DNA of 64,000 nucleotides from Arachis hypogaea (GCF_003086295.3 NC_092044.1:70918528-70982527), one strand, 5' to 3'; shown: positions 23,264 to 35,676, numbered from the stretch's first letter. Translations and numbers: made by a program. The notes: generated by a model not told the origin, from the sequence alone.

Positions 23264-24615
23264 TTAACACCCGTGTTTGTCTTGATCTACATTTTTCCAG
23301 TCGGGTGATAAGTAATCTGAATTCTCACTGCAGTGACCAAACAGCTTCCGAGATCCATACAATTGAGCTTGACACCAATCCTTGCACCTCAAATTGAAGT
23401 GTGAAACCTCATTGAATCTTGCATACCAGCACTGAATGCGAGTCATTTCCCTTTTACTCTTAAAGCCACAGAGAGCTCTAAGCTGGCCATCTGTCTCAAG
23501 TAAACCATATGCAAGTGGAAAAGTAAAGATGAAAGTTAAGGATTTTACCTACTTGAAGTTTGTATTGGGCGGTAATGGCCTTGGGATAGGTGTTTCCAGT
23601 GGTTTTGCAAGCTCTACTCCCTTGTGTTCTTCTGTGAATTCTCCCACTTCTTTGCAAACTTCTTTAATGTCAACCATGTCTTGATCAAAGTCTTCGATAT
23701 CTTCCCCATCACTTGAGTCATAATTGGGAGGTTGAGAAAAGTCTACCTCCGCATCATCTTCGTATTCACTTGGGGAAGATTCTTCTAGCTCAAAGAATTT
23801 ACTTGCGGTTGCAAGTTCATTACTAAGAGAACTTGACTTGTGAGTATGATCATCAAGGAAACCTGCGTCTTGGGTTATTCCATCCAGTTCTTCATAAGAT
23901 ACCTGCCTTGGGGGTTGTGCACTATCCTCCTTAGCATCAATTGTGACGTCCTTCAGCATTTCCTAAATCTTCAACCAACTCTTCTTCTATAATGACAGCT
24001 TTCTCTACTTGTTCCAATACGAAGTTATGCTCTATACTGTCCACTGGAGTTTCTAGTGTCTCCTTCATGCTACGTTCTTCATTAGATTCTCCACATGAAG
24101 CCATGGGAGTTCCTTGAGTGTCCAAACGTCTGGAAGATAATTGATTTATTGCTTGCTCCAGTTGATAAAGGATTGCATGAAATTGATCTACTTTCCTTGA
24201 GGCGAGTTTGTGATTCTTGAGGTGATGGGTATGGACATGGTACATAGGGAAGTGGTGGTTCTTGGGAGTGATTGGATTGGAATTGGGGCAGATAAGGATC
24301 ATATGGTGGTGAATGGTGAAAAGGAGCTTGTGAGTGTGGTGGTTCGAAGCTATGTTGAGAGGATAGTCTATGAGCACAGGGTAGGGCTTGTTGGTAATCA
24401 CAAGGGGGTCCACCATACCTATCAGCTTGGTATGCATTGTAGAGTGGTCTTTGTCCATGATATCTAGGAGGGTGTTGTTGCCTAAAGAGTTGATCAGATC
24501 CTCTTGGCTCCATCCATCTTCGATTGCCTTGACCTTGATGCATGTTCCTGTTATAGCTTCCATTCCTTTCAAAAAAATTAGAGCCAAACTCAAAGCGAGA
24601 GGGGTGAGAATTCAT
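23264..24615 (-). pseudogene. Long unrecognised ORF of element X, broken into several frames
   Basis: It starts at MNSHPSRFEFGSNFFERNG and has a Pro/His/Tyr-rich N-terminal region (QQHPPRYHGQRP; PPHSQAPFHHSPPYDPYL), like the low-complexity gag-like proteins of non-autonomous plant LTR elements. A frameshift near 24190 leads to a coiled-coil-like segment (QFHAILYQLEQAINQLSSR) and an acidic region. A second shift near 23945 leads to a long acidic segment ending PRPLPPNTNFK, then a stop. A further frame reads YGLLETDGQLRALCGFKSKR and MTRIQCWYARFNEVSHFNL to 23264. I do not recognise a known domain. The role in packaging is inferred from its position right after the leader. Confidence 0.6.
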
Positions 24616-24717
24616 AGTAGCTATCAGAAATAAGAAGGGAACACAAAAAAAAACAATAAACAAGAAAAAGGAAAATATTTACAATAACCAATAATAAGGC
24701 ACACGTTTGCAATTTCT

Positions 24718-24731
24718 CGGCAACGGCGCCA
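24718..24731 (-). other. Primer binding site of element X
   Basis: TGGCGCCGTTGCCG on the element strand, three bases after the LTR end. Same tRNA-Asp type as the FIDEL-type elements. Confidence 0.78.
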
Positions 24732-24734
24732 TTT

Positions 24735-26216
24735 TGACGAATGGAATTCTCGCGCGATCTAGAATTTTCACAAATAAATTCCCATTGTAAGTATAGCTTC
24801 TAGACCAACAAGAATTCCTTTTTTACAAATGTTTTGGTTGTCACAAGTAAAAAACCCAATAAAATTTATAAACCAAAGTATTCAAACCTCGGGTTGTCTT
24901 CTCAAGGAATTGTAGGGAAGTATGTTTTACTATTGGTTATGGAAAACAGTGTTTTTTGGGTTTTAAGAAGGTTTGAGCAAGAGAAATAAATTGCAGGAAT
25001 TAATAAATCAATAACTGTAAATCTCTTGGCAAGGTATGAAAACCGGAGTTCCTATCCTAGTTATCCTTATCAGATGTGATGAGAATTGGGTTTTAATCCC
25101 ACTTAGTTATCCTTTATTAAATAAAAGAAACTCAAGTGGACTAATTAAATTGATCCTCAAGTCTTAGTCAACTTTTAGAGCGATCCAAATTAATTAGCAA
25201 TCTGCCAATTTCAACCACTGCTGAGTTTGATAACTCAAGTATTACCAATTAATTAACCAAAGCCAAAAGGGAAAATAAATCATAAAGAAAGCAGAACAAT
25301 CATGAGTATGAAATACCTTAAATTATATTAACTAAGAAAATCATAACATGAATAGTCCATAAGCCAATTGGGCAACATAAGTCAAATACACATAAAAGCA
25401 TCAAAGTAAATAAGAGTAAAAGAGAAACATAAATTATTGAACCTGATATGAAGAAACAATCCCAATGACTAAAAAAATCCTAAATGCTTGAAGAGGAATC
25501 CTAATCCTAATCCTAAGACCTAAGAGAGAGGAGAGAGCATCTCTCTCTAGAATCTACATCTAAAACCTAAAATTATGAGTAATGATTGAATGAATAATTC
25601 TGCTCAACTCCCAGCCTCTAATCTGTGTTTTCTGGGCTGAGAATTGGGTCAAAAATAGCCCAGAAATCGCTGATTGCGAAATCTGATACGTATAGGTCAC
25701 GGCTCATGCGAGCGTGCGCGCCGATGGGCTTTTTCGCCAATGTGTGCGTGCACGTGCTTTGCGCGTGCGCGTCCTTAAATGCCAGATCAACTATAGCAAA
25801 TTATATATTGCTGCGAAGCTCTAGATGTTAGCTTTCCAACGCAACTAGAACTGCCTCATTTAAATCTTTGTAGCTCAAGTTATGATTGTTTGAGTACGAA
25901 GAGGTCAGGCTGGATAGCTTAGCAATTTCTTCAGTTTCTTGTATTCCTTCTACTTTTGCATGCTTTCTTTCCATTCTCTAAGCCATTCCTGCCCTGTAAT
26001 CTCTGAAATCACTTAACACACATATCACGGCATCGAATGGTAATAAGAGAGGATTAAACATAGCGAAATTAAAGCCCAAAGGAGCATGTTTTCAATCATA
26101 GCACAAAATTCGGAAGGAAAACGTAAACTCATGCAATTAGTATGAATAAGTGTATGAATGATTGATAAAATCCACTCAATTAAGCACAATATAAACCATA
26201 AAATAGTGGTTTATAA
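24735..26216 (-). repeat. 5' LTR of element X
   Basis: It begins on the + strand with TGACGAATGG and ends ..GGTTTATAA, where the usual terminal TCA has a c-to-a change. About 1482 bp. Confidence 0.87.
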
Positions 26217-26296
26217 CCCACCTACCCCCACCCACTTCAAAATCCAATTTCCCACCCAAAACCCACCCTATGGCTGAACCACCCATTCCCCACTCT

Positions 26297-26305
26297 TATA
26301 AATAC
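26297..26305 (+). promoter_or_regulatory. Candidate internal promoter for ORF3 (element A)
   Basis: TATAAATAC followed by C/T-rich sequence (26306-26430), about 210 bp before the ORF3 ATG. The same arrangement occurs at 57922-57929 (TATATAAA, minus strand) before the other ORF3. Confidence 0.5.
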
Positions 26306-26432
26306 CCCTCTCCATAACCTTTCATACACACACCTCTCATACCCTAATACACCCACAAGGCCTAGCCCTCTCTCTCCCTCTCTATTCTTCTATTTTCTTC
26401 TTTTTTTACTCCATTCTTCTATTTCCTTTATT

Positions 26433-26470
26433 TTTGCTCGAGGACGAGCAAAGTTTTATCTTTGGTGTTG
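26433..26470 (+). other. Hairpin II ahead of ORF3 (element A)
   Basis: TTTGCTCG-AGGA-CGAGCAAA (26433-26452), an 8-bp stem, followed by ATCTTTGGTGTTGG. It ends about 40 nt before the ORF3 ATG. Confidence 0.68.
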
Positions 26471-26506
26471 GAAAAGCATAGCTTTTTTTTCTTTCTATTA
26501 CCATTC

Positions 26507-27673
26507 ATGGCACCCAAGGTTGGAAATTCCTCTAGGAAGAGGAAAAGAAAGGCAGTAGCCAATCCCTCTGAATCTTGGGAGATGGAGAGATTCATCACCA
26601 AAGCCCACCAAGACCACTTCTATGAAGTAGTGACTGAGAAGAAAGTGATTCCTGAGGTCCCTTTCATGCTCAAGAAGAATGAGTATCCGGAAATCCGAAG
26701 AGAGATCCAGAGAAGAGGTTGGAAAGTTCTAAACAATCCCATCCAAGATGTTGGGATTCTCATAGTGTAAGAGTTCTATGCTAATACGTGGGTTACCAAA
26801 AACCATGACACTAGTATGAACCCAAATCCAAGGAACTAGATCACCATAGCCCGAGGAAGAATCATAGATTTCATCCCAGAAAGTGTGAGGTTGGCATTTA
26901 ACTTGCCTCTATTGCAAGGAGATCCTTATCTTTACACCAGGAGAGTAAACTTTGATCAGAGATTGGATCAAGTACTCTCAGATATCTATGTAGAAGGTGC
27001 ACAGTGGAAAAAGGATTCCCAAGGCAAGCCCATTCAGTTATGAAGGGTTGACCTAAAGACCATAGCTAGAGGATGGTTGGAATTCATCCAAAGATCCATC
27101 ATCCCTACTAGCAACCAGTTAGAAGTGACCATTGACAGAGTCATCATGATCCACTGAATCATAATTGGAACTGCGGTGGAAGTACATGAGGTGATTCCTC
27201 AAGAAATGTACAAGGTAGCTGAGAAGCCTCACACTAGTGCCAGGTTGGCATTACTATACCTCATCTGTCACCTATACAATTCAGCTGAAATTGTCATAAA
27301 TGGAGATGTCTCCATTGGAGAGGATAAGCCCATCACTAAGAAGCGAACGGAGCAAACTAGAGAGCATGCACAAGAGCCTGTGCATCCGCCTCATTATGAA
27401 ATTCCTGAGATGCCTCAAGGGATGTATTTTTCTCTCCAAAGCTATTAGGATAAATGACAAGCTTCTCTTGGAGAATTGAGCACCAACATGGAGCAATTGA
27501 GGATGGAGTTTCAAGAGCATACTACCACCCTCAATGAAATAAGAGAAGATCAAAAAGCCATAAGGGAAGACCAAAGGGCTTTGAGGGAAGAGCAACAAAG
27601 GCAAAGGAGTGGCATAAAATAGATTAAGAAGCACATTGGATCCTCAAGGAGGAGCACTAGGCGCCACCATTAA
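26507..27673 (+). pseudogene. ORF3 of element A ('putative plant transposon protein'-like), stops only
   Basis: One continuous frame from MAPKVGNSSRKRKRK (basic, nuclear-signal-like N-terminus) through WEMERFITKAHQDHFYEVV, EFYANTW, the ARGRIIDFIPESVRLAFNLP segment, ARGWLEFIQRSIIPTSNQ and a C-terminal coiled coil (EIREDQKAIREDQRALREEQ). Several in-frame stops but no frameshift. It lies at the 'env' position, between the gag/pol region and the 3' LTR. It resembles the Athila ORF1 / putative plant transposon protein group by its FYAN..RG..LP pattern. No signal peptide or membrane segment was seen, so nothing here supports an envelope function. Confidence 0.7.
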
Positions 27674-28074
27674 AGGTGGATTCGTTCTCTTTACACCCCT
27701 TTCCTCTTATTTTTCTATTTTTTGTCTATTTTATTCTCTGTTCTCCTGTTCTAGTTGCATGATCATATGCATTGATGTCTTTAAGTTATAAAATGTTCCA
27801 TATATCTCTCACATTGCTTAAAAGAAAATTTTTATTTGAAAAGAATTGAGAGATGTATGAATTTCAAGTTTTAAATAAGATTAGTTTAATTATGTTGATG
27901 TGTGATGGCAAAAAATTAAATTTGCACAAACTAGCGGCAAGTATACCGGTCGCATCAAGTAGTAAAACTCATGAGAGTGAGGTCAATCCCACAAGGATTG
28001 ATAGATCAAGCAACTTTAGTGAGATGATGAGTCTAGTCAAGCTAACAAGTGATTATTTGAGTGAAATTTGATCA

Positions 28075-28290
28075 ACAGAAACTAAATTGCAAGAAATCTA
28101 AAGTACTGAAAGTAAATTGCTTGAAACTTAAATGGAAAGAAACTTAAATGACTGAAACTTAAAGAGCAAGAAAGTAAAAGAGCTAAATCTTAAATTTCAA
28201 GAAACCTAATTGACTGGAATCTTAGATTGCAAGAAAGTAAAAGTTTAGAATCTAAATGGCAATGAAACTTAAATTGCATAAATTGTAAAG
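28075..28290 (-). repeat. Short degenerate repeat in element D LTR
   Basis: Words such as GAAACTTAAATGGAAAG and TTGCAAGAAA recur, matching the repeats at 10030-10175 in element B. Confidence 0.55.
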
Positions 28291-29099
28291 GGCATTGGGT
28301 GCTGGGAATTAAGATAGCAGAGAAAGATTGCAATTAAAGTAAATATAGAATGATCTAAATTGAAGAAAATCAAAGAGAATGATTCATCATGGATTAGAGA
28401 TATCATAATCCTTCATGAATCAAATGGGTCTCAACTCCTTTCTCAATCATATGAGTAGTTCTATGACAGATTGAATTTGATTGGATCCCAATTCCTTGGC
28501 AATCCAATCTCTTTAATCACAATCAATCTGGCGAATTCTTTGATCTAATTGTCATGAGAAGAGATTAAGTGCATGTCTCTCATCCATAAGCCACACTAAC
28601 TCTCAAGTTCTCAATTCCTCCCGAATGGTGTTGATCAAGAGAGTTGTGAAGGATAGAGCTCTAATTCTAATGCAAGTGATTCCCCTTTCGAGGCTCACAC
28701 AAGCATTCAATTGAATTAAACCCCCTTCTGGAGTGAATAATTCATAATTAAAACAAAAGTTATCCTATAGCTACCCAAATGAATTGAGAAGAAAAAGAAT
28801 TTCATTGATTCATTAAGGTTACAATCGAGCTCCTCTCCCTAATTAAAATGGAGTTTAGTTCATCATTTCTCAAGTAAAACAAAAAATAGAAAGTGTAGAA
28901 GATGAAGAACAGAAAGAAAATACAATAGAAAATGAGTGCAGAGCTTCCCATTTTGGGTCCCTGACTCCCTAGCCTTCCAAAACTCCTTTCTAACTCAAAT
29001 TCTCTTCTATTTATACACTTTCTTCTTTCAGTTCTTCAAGTCTTTGGATTGGGCTTTTGGCCTTGTTGAAGCAAGCTAGAATGCCTCTTAGTGATGTTA

Positions 29100-29790
29100 A
29101 AGAGGAACGTTTGGCAACTAACGTTCATGATCTGCATGGGTGCTCAATTGTACTAGTGCTGGTGTCAACGTTGGTGATCAATGTTTGTACAAAAACATTG
29201 AGTCAAACATTGCTTTGAAAATGATTGAGCGTTGCCGCCAACGTTTGACTCAACATTGGTGCACCAACATTTTCCTATCAACGCGTGCGTGTCGCCCACG
29301 CGTACGCGTCAAAACAGTGTTTTGTGTGTGTGCGTCACTCACGCGTTTGCGAGGCTGGCTAAAATTTGCTTCCACGCGTATGTGTTATCGACGCGTATGC
29401 GTCGCAGTAAGTTTTCCAACTCAAAAATCTGGGCTCTCATCGAGGACGTTGGAGGTAACGTTTGAGGCAACGTTTGCACTCCAACATTCTCTTGGTCACG
29501 CATACGCGTCAAACTGGATTTTTGCCATTTTGCGCATGCGTGTCGCCCACGCGTACGCGTGGATTTAAAATTTTTCCACTTTCACGCATACGCATACGCG
29601 TCACACTAAAATTTTCTAGCTCCAGAAATGAAAGTTATCACAGATGTTGGAGGTAATGTTGGTTCACCAACGTTCCCTTCAACGTTGGCACCCAATTTGC
29701 AGGAACGTTTCCAGCAACATTGGTGAGCCAATTTTGGCCACCAACATTGCACTTTAAACCTTTTCCTTCAACGTTTGAGGTGACGTTGTG
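29100..29790. repeat. AACGTT and ACGCGT palindromic words in element D LTR
   Basis: Many AACGTT/CAACGTTG words plus CGCCCACGCGTACGCG-type words, in the U3 part of the LTR. Confidence 0.6.
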
Positions 29791-30126
29791 AGCCAACTTT
29801 GACTACCAATGTTGCTTCCTCTGCTCCTTTCCATGGCCCTTTTGTTGCTTGTTTTCTTGCCATTCCTCAGCTTCTTTCCACCTATTATCAATCAAACACT
29901 TGCATCAAAGTTTGCTATAATCACAAGATGTTTGCATCATTTATAACATCAAGTAAAATCTGCATAAAATCTTATGAAAAATCACATAAACAACCATGTT
30001 TAATTGAATCAAGGGATGCATGAAATTCGAATCCAATTACTTACTTATTATTCAAGAAAGTGCATGAAACCTAATGAAAACAAATGAAAAATGCTTGTGA
30101 AACTAGCCTAAAATAACTTGTCATCA

Positions 30127-30163
30127 CAACCCCAAACTTAAATCTTGCTTGTCCCCAAGCAAG
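30127..30163 (-). other. Hairpin II and PPT-position motif (element D)
   Basis: On the element strand CTTGCTTG-GGGA-CAAGCAAG (30144-30163), then ATTTAAGTTTGGGGTTG abutting the LTR. Confidence 0.68.
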
Positions 30164-30928
30164 CAGTAAAACATGGGAAGAATGAATGAAAACAAAGAGG
30201 AATATATGTCCTTATTTGAAAGCACTCAGTCTAGGTTCATGAGGTTTCATGCAGGATATATTTGCAGCTCAACTTTTATTAGTTTCCAGGTTTGATATGT
30301 CCCCTTGAGTACTAACTAAAGTACTGCTATGAAATCTTGTTTTCATTGCTCCTTCAGGTTTGATTTTTGTTTTTCTTTAGCTTAGAAACTTACTCTTTAA
30401 TTGCTGTTTAGTGTTCTGTGTTGAGGCAGCTATTTAGAAAAGTTTTCAGTCAACACTCCCGATCTAGTTGGCTCAAGGTGTTGGGTGATAAAGCACCCCT
30501 CATACTACTAACTCAAGCCTCTCCTCAGCACATACAGACCACAGACACTTGGCTTACAATTCAATTCTAGAGACATTGATGCCCAGCACCTCCTTAGGTC
30601 ACTAAATGCCTTGTAACTAGGTTGCTCTTGATAATGGACTTGTGGTTGATAATCCCGGGTTAGTTAACTCAAGTTTCCAAGTGTTAAAACACTCCTTAGA
30701 ACCTAATTATCCAAGCAGATCCCAGTACAAAAATACCACAGGCATGTGTCTTAAGGGTTGAGCTATTGGTGCCTAGCTTATTCTTTGTTTCTTTTCTTCT
30801 TTATTGTTCTTTATTAATTTCAAGGAGATTTATTTACTAAGGTTTCACATATAGCAGCTAAGTTCATACTTAAGGGATATTCTACCCTTCATCTTTATTA
30901 GTGAACTCGCTAAACAATCAAACATAAA
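30164..30928 (-). other. 3' internal non-coding region of element D, outer part
   Basis: Reverse-complement relative of 6300-7020 in element B. No coding. Continues at 50460 after the CACTA element. Confidence 0.65.
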
Positions 30929-31570
30929 CACTACAAAAAAAGGCCTATAGTCACGCTAAAAAACCGTGACCATAGCTAGTAAATAGGGTGATTATAGATC
31001 TATGGTCACGGTTTTGGACCTATGGTCACAATTTTTTACCGTGGCCTATTCTCTCGTGGCCATAGATCTATGGTCACGATTTTTTTGTCTATGGTCACGA
31101 TTTCTATGGTCACGGTTTCAATTTTCAAATTCTGACACCTTAGGCCACATTTTTTCACCGTGACCATAGGTTAATCTATGGTCACGCGTAAAAACCGTGA
31201 CCATAGCATCTATGGTCACCCCTCCTTAAAACCGTGACCATAGCCTTATCTATGGTCACAGTTTTCACGGTGACCATAGACTCTATGGTCACCCCTCCTT
31301 AAAACCGTGACCAAAGCCTTATCTATGGTCACGGTTTTTGCCGTGACCATAGCTCTATGGTCACCCCACCTTAAAACCGTGACCATAGCCTCTATGGTCA
31401 CCCTACCTTAAAACCATGATCATAGTCTTATCTATGGTCATGGTTTTCACCGTGGCCATAGTTTATCTATGGTCACCCCTCCTTAAAACCGTGACCATAG
31501 CCTTATCTATGGTCACAGCTTTTACCGTGGCCATAGCTTATCTATGGTCACCCTATTTTTAAATGGTGAC
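30929..31570. repeat. Left terminal and subterminal repeats of the CACTA element
   Basis: Motif copies occur in both orientations (ACCGTGACCATAG and CTATGGTCACGG), often facing each other a few bases apart, so the transcript could fold into stacked hairpins. Confidence 0.85.
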
Positions 31571-33749
31571 TATAGGATATTTTGTTTTATGAGATTTAAT
31601 TTTTTTTAAAGCATAATCACATCCCAAAATGATGATAATCACAAAATAAATCTAAAAATGAGAAATTCAATAAATCTAAATCATAAAAGTTTCATTAAAA
31701 ACTAGATATCCATTACAACACTAATCAAAATAAGGTGTAATTTATCCATTACATGTAATTATTGGATAAAGTCTCTTATCAAAAAGTAAAGAACACATCA
31801 AAATAATACATTTAGATAACCAAAATCATTATAAGACTCATCCCATCTTATATTTGTATAGAACATATTTTCTTCACATCATGTCCTCCTGCTCTTCCTA
31901 GCAAAAGAAATAAACATGCTAGAATAGAGCAAAAATATTTTTGATGATGCAGTACAGTTTAGTAATGAATATGGAGCACAAGTTAAAACTAATTAAACTA
32001 ATAGCAAAAGACCTAAATTAAAACTAATTAGTACTACACTGGTACAATTTCACAAAAGACCTAAATTAAAACTAATTAAACTAATAACAACAAAAATTGG
32101 AGTTTTCTTGGACATTTCAACTTTCAGATCAGAACCCATTTCTTAGAAAAAGACTTGATGCCTACAATATATGTAACAAAACAAAAAAACAAAGTTCGGA
32201 TAAAAAGAAATATTAAACAAATCGCATCAACATTCAATTTTTTTGTTAATTAATAGGTAACAACATGCATATATCAGGCCCTGGAATCTTAATTGGTCGA
32301 TACCATTTAACTAAAAAGCAATGTGAGCAAGCATCATAATGCCTTAGAACAACATAATTAGGCTAAAAAGGAAAACAGAATATTCAGCACTTACATCATA
32401 AACCAACTTGTGTTAGTAGATATTATTACATAAGCATAAGCATTCTAAGTAATACAAGCATTCGAACATAGTCTTTCCAACTCTTACCTATTTGTACGGA
32501 CTTAGATTCACAAGGTCAAAACCACAAATCCCAGATTTAGGAAATCCCTTAACATGAGTCACCCCTTTTACACAAAGAGACCAAACCAAAAAAGCTCGAA
32601 TCTTTGAATATGGGTAACACATAAAACAAAGAACCCAAATCTACCCAGTTTTCAAAAAGTAAACTTTTTATATCAAAAATAGAAAATGCTTTCTGGGTAT
32701 CGCAAATATGAGTGTAAATTTGAACTTCAGTGGTGGTGAATGAGAATTGAGAAGAAGAAGATTAACAGTTTTAACAACAAATTCACACTATGATAATAGA
32801 AACTTGAATAAGCAAAAATAGTTTTAACAATTTCAATTCAATTAAAATAAATTATTATTTTTACCAGCTATATTAAAAATTCAAGCTAAACTAATGCAGC
32901 CTTAATACATACAAACAACACCACTGCTTTAGCTTCTTGCCTATGTGCTTCAACATCAAGCGACAGTACTTTTGTTCCCTCTGCTCTCACCGTCTTCAAC
33001 TCTCCTACCATCACTAGCTACTATTTCTTATTAACTCATTCAACTCTTAATGTAAATACTACCTACTAATCAAATCAAATGCTATTTTCTTCTTTTTATT
33101 ATCACCTCTTCCACTAAGCTTCATCATCTTTATTATCTCATTTTTTTATTTTTTTCCAAAAAATTCATACTTTATGAAAGCACTACTGATTTATTTGGCA
33201 TTTATTGTCTATTTTATACCAATCAGAATTATATTTTCTATTTAAGATAGATCAAATTGCTGATTCAAGGCATTTTCAATTCAAAAAGTTTCTTTTGTTT
33301 GCTTTTGTAATGTCTATCTTCTATCATTCTCATTCCAAAAACCTCAGTTCTACAAGAAATTAGAAATAGTCAAACAAATAATTCTCCGTTCACATCACAA
33401 CACCAAATTAGAGAAAACAAGTAGAACTTACTGGTATAAACATTTCAGCACAAGCTTCAAAATCCCCCGAGAGTTCCTTGGATAAAAGCAAAGTAGATGG
33501 CAAGCCTAGAACAAAGCAAATAGCAAAAAACCAAAATCAAGAATATGGCAAGAACCTGACCTATATACAACGTCCTTGAATGCCAACAAACATATTAAGG
33601 CAGAATATAAACTTGTCAAAGTAATGAAGGTTATGCATAATAAATAGAAAAACTTGAATTCTCTAGGGAGGCAATGAACATATAAAGTTAATTTTACATT
33701 TTTTATGCTTTCTGCTTGATGTGAAACACGCAATTAAATAAAATTTGAA
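31571..33749. other. AT-rich interior of the CACTA element, nothing recognised
   Basis: No convincing frame on either strand and no match to the other elements in this window. Confidence 0.5.
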
Positions 33750-33905
33750 CAAAGCCATCAGTAAATTTGAACAAAAAAATTAAGAGCTATCAGCAACCAG
33801 CAATTACAAAACAAAGCCATCAGCAAATTTGAACAAAAAAATTAAGAGCTATCAGCAACTTGTAATTACAAATAAGAGCCATCAGTAAATTTGGACAAAA
33901 ATTTC
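33750..33905. repeat. Tandem repeat, about 61-62 bp, 2.6 copies
   Basis: AAAGCCATCAGYAAATTTG.. begins at about 33750, 33812 and 33873. The third copy is partial. Confidence 0.75.
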
Positions 33906-33924
33906 ATACTAAATCAGTAAATTT

Positions 33925-34208
33925 GAAATAAAAGAGTTGGAAGAAGATGCTGATAAAATAAGTCAGCATCAACAGGAGGTGCAGTTACTATAGGAAGAGA
34001 TTAAAGAACACTTTGAGGTTGGCTCTCATACAACTCTCACTGTGACAGAAATAGCAGAGAAGATTGATAAGCTGGTCAACAAAGTGGTCAGCTTAGAATT
34101 CACTGTGAGGCTTTTGTAGCGAGATGGAAAGCACAAACTGACGAACTTAATACTCTTATTAATGTTCTTGAATGTGATAACAGTAAAACAAGTAAATGCT
34201 CTCATTAA
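33925..34208 (+). pseudogene. Decayed fragment of a NET/KIP1-like (kinase-interacting) host gene inside the CACTA element
   Basis: A frame with two stops reads IKELEEDADKISQHQQEV, then a stop, EEIKEHFEVGSHTTLTVTEI and AEKIDKLVNKVVSLEFTV. After a frameshift it reads QTDELNTLINVLECDN. This order (LTVTE-x-AEKID-x-LVNKV-x-x-LE, then TDEL-x-x-x-I-x-x-LE) is the conserved coiled-coil block of plant NET/KIP1-like actin-binding proteins, as I recall it. There is no start codon and the frame is broken, so it is a captured exon fragment, not a gene. Family assignment is from memory of the motif. Confidence 0.6.
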
Positions 34209-35676
34209 AGTTTTTGACAAAAATTTTAGACTAAATCCAGCAATTACAAAACAGTAAAACACTAAAACAGAGATGTATGTATACTGATGAAATTAGAACA
34301 ACTTGACAGAGATCAAGAAAAAGAGAATAAAACAAAGGTAAAAGTATGATAGGTTCAAGAATTACAAAATTGAGACTAAGACAAGAAGGATGGTGAGGCT
34401 GGTGCTACCATTCATGGCCGAAACCCTTAACAGAACGGCAGTAGCTTCAAAGGGGATGAGATAGCAAACCCTAATGGAAGACGGGCGTAATTTGAGGAGT
34501 AGTAGTGGCGCTCGTGGCTTTGGCAGCAATGACGCGATACTGGTTCACCTCCAGCAACGGTGAGCTCCACTGACGGCGATTGGGTACGGCGGCAGTGACA
34601 GAATCGGCCTCCCTTCTCTCATGCCCTTCATTGGCTTTCATTAATCTCTCTCTCAGCGTCGCTCTCCCTTTCTTCTTCAAGCTCGATGGTAGCAGAACTA
34701 ACGGCAGCGGCAGCAACGCATGGCAGCGATGAGGACGAATGACGTGAACGTCTCCGTCGATCTCTCTCGACACCTCTCCCTCATCCATGTTCAACCTGCA
34801 CCAGGGCAGACTCCACGGAACAGCGGCGAGGAGTGTACAGGGCGCGGCGACTTCCTTCCCCTCTCTTCTCCCTCGATTCCCCCTTCTCCCTTCTCTGTCT
34901 CTTTTTTTCCCTCAAGCTTCCCATGTTTTCGTTCTTCCCCTTTATGAAGGTATGTATGCGTTTATTGTTTGTGAAATTAGGTCAGAATTGTGTTTTAATT
35001 TGGGAAATTAGAGTTAGGGTAAAATATACATGAGTAATATAACAAATTTATAAAATATTTATAATAGAATAATAATTTAAAAATTAAATATAATATTATA
35101 AAAATTAATTTCGGAACACATAATTTTATTTATCAATTTATCAATGAGTTCAAATAATTATTTTCAATTTAAATTATAAAATGAACATACAAATCACATT
35201 TTATAAAATTTGGTTTAAATCCGAGAATATCAATTATTCAGATTATATGATATAATTTTTCATTATTGTTCTATTACCAAAACTTTAATTCTAATTTATA
35301 TAAAATAAGTAATTATAGTAAAGATTGTACATACATTAACATTAATTAACCTAAACTCAATGTATTTATAAAGATTAATTTAATCACACTTAATAAATTA
35401 ATCTCTAAAAGCTCAAATTAATAAAATAAACCATAATTTATTCATAATAGAAATTTCTTAAATTTAATTATATAATACTCCCATTTAAAATTAATAGTAT
35501 TCAACTTAATGTTTTATTTATAAAATTATATTTAAAATTTTAATATTTAAAGTAAATCATATAAAATTATTATTAGTTTTAATTATTAAAATTTTTACAT
35601 TTTAAAAAGATGAAATATTTAAAATAATAAAAAATACATAAAAATCTTAATTAATTAAAATTCAAATGATTAAAAA
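34209..35676. other. CACTA interior: GC-rich island then AT-rich stretch
   Basis: 34430-34950 is GC-rich with GGCAGCGG and CTCTCTC words. Open frames there lack any recognised protein and overlap one another on both strands. 34960-35676 is extremely AT-rich. The island could be a second captured fragment or a promoter/5' exon; I cannot decide. Confidence 0.45.

Larger units (their letters stand above)
12600..26216 (-). mobile_element. Element X: non-autonomous LTR retrotransposon, minus strand
   Basis: Two LTRs of about 1.48 kb (12600-12767 plus 18931-20246, and 24735-26216) bound an internal region of 4488 bp. It has a tRNA-Asp-type PBS (24718-24731) and a PPT AAGTGTGGGGAGG next to the 3' LTR. 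The TSD is ccaac/cccac. There is no protease, RT or integrase, so it must rely on another element. The LTR begins TGATAAACCAC on the element strand. Confidence 0.85.
26217..27902 (+). mobile_element. Element A, right visible piece (promoter, ORF3, 3' tail)
   Basis: It continues element A after the element X insertion. It holds a TATA box, pyrimidine-rich leader, hairpin II and ORF3, and stops at 27902 where the LTR of element D begins. Its own 3' LTR is not in the window. Confidence 0.75.
27903..30126 (-). repeat. 3' LTR of element D
   Basis: On the element strand it starts TGATGACAAG and ends ..TTTTTTGCCATCA, 2224 bp. It contains GAAACTTAAATTGCAAG-type repeats (about 28075-28290), many AACGTT words (29100-29790) and an ACGCGTACGCGT-type patch (29280-29605). 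The tail has the conserved GGGATTGACCTCACTC and ACCGGTATACTTGCCGCTAG. Confidence 0.82.

Noticed and set aside
29140..29656. Arg/Cys-rich frames in the LTR of element D
   Set aside because: Translations of ACGCGT/AACGTT repeats, not a gene.
34430..35033. Several overlapping open frames in a GC-rich island
   Set aside because: They overlap on both strands, are low-complexity (Ser/Pro/Phe or Arg/Ala) and match no protein I recognise.
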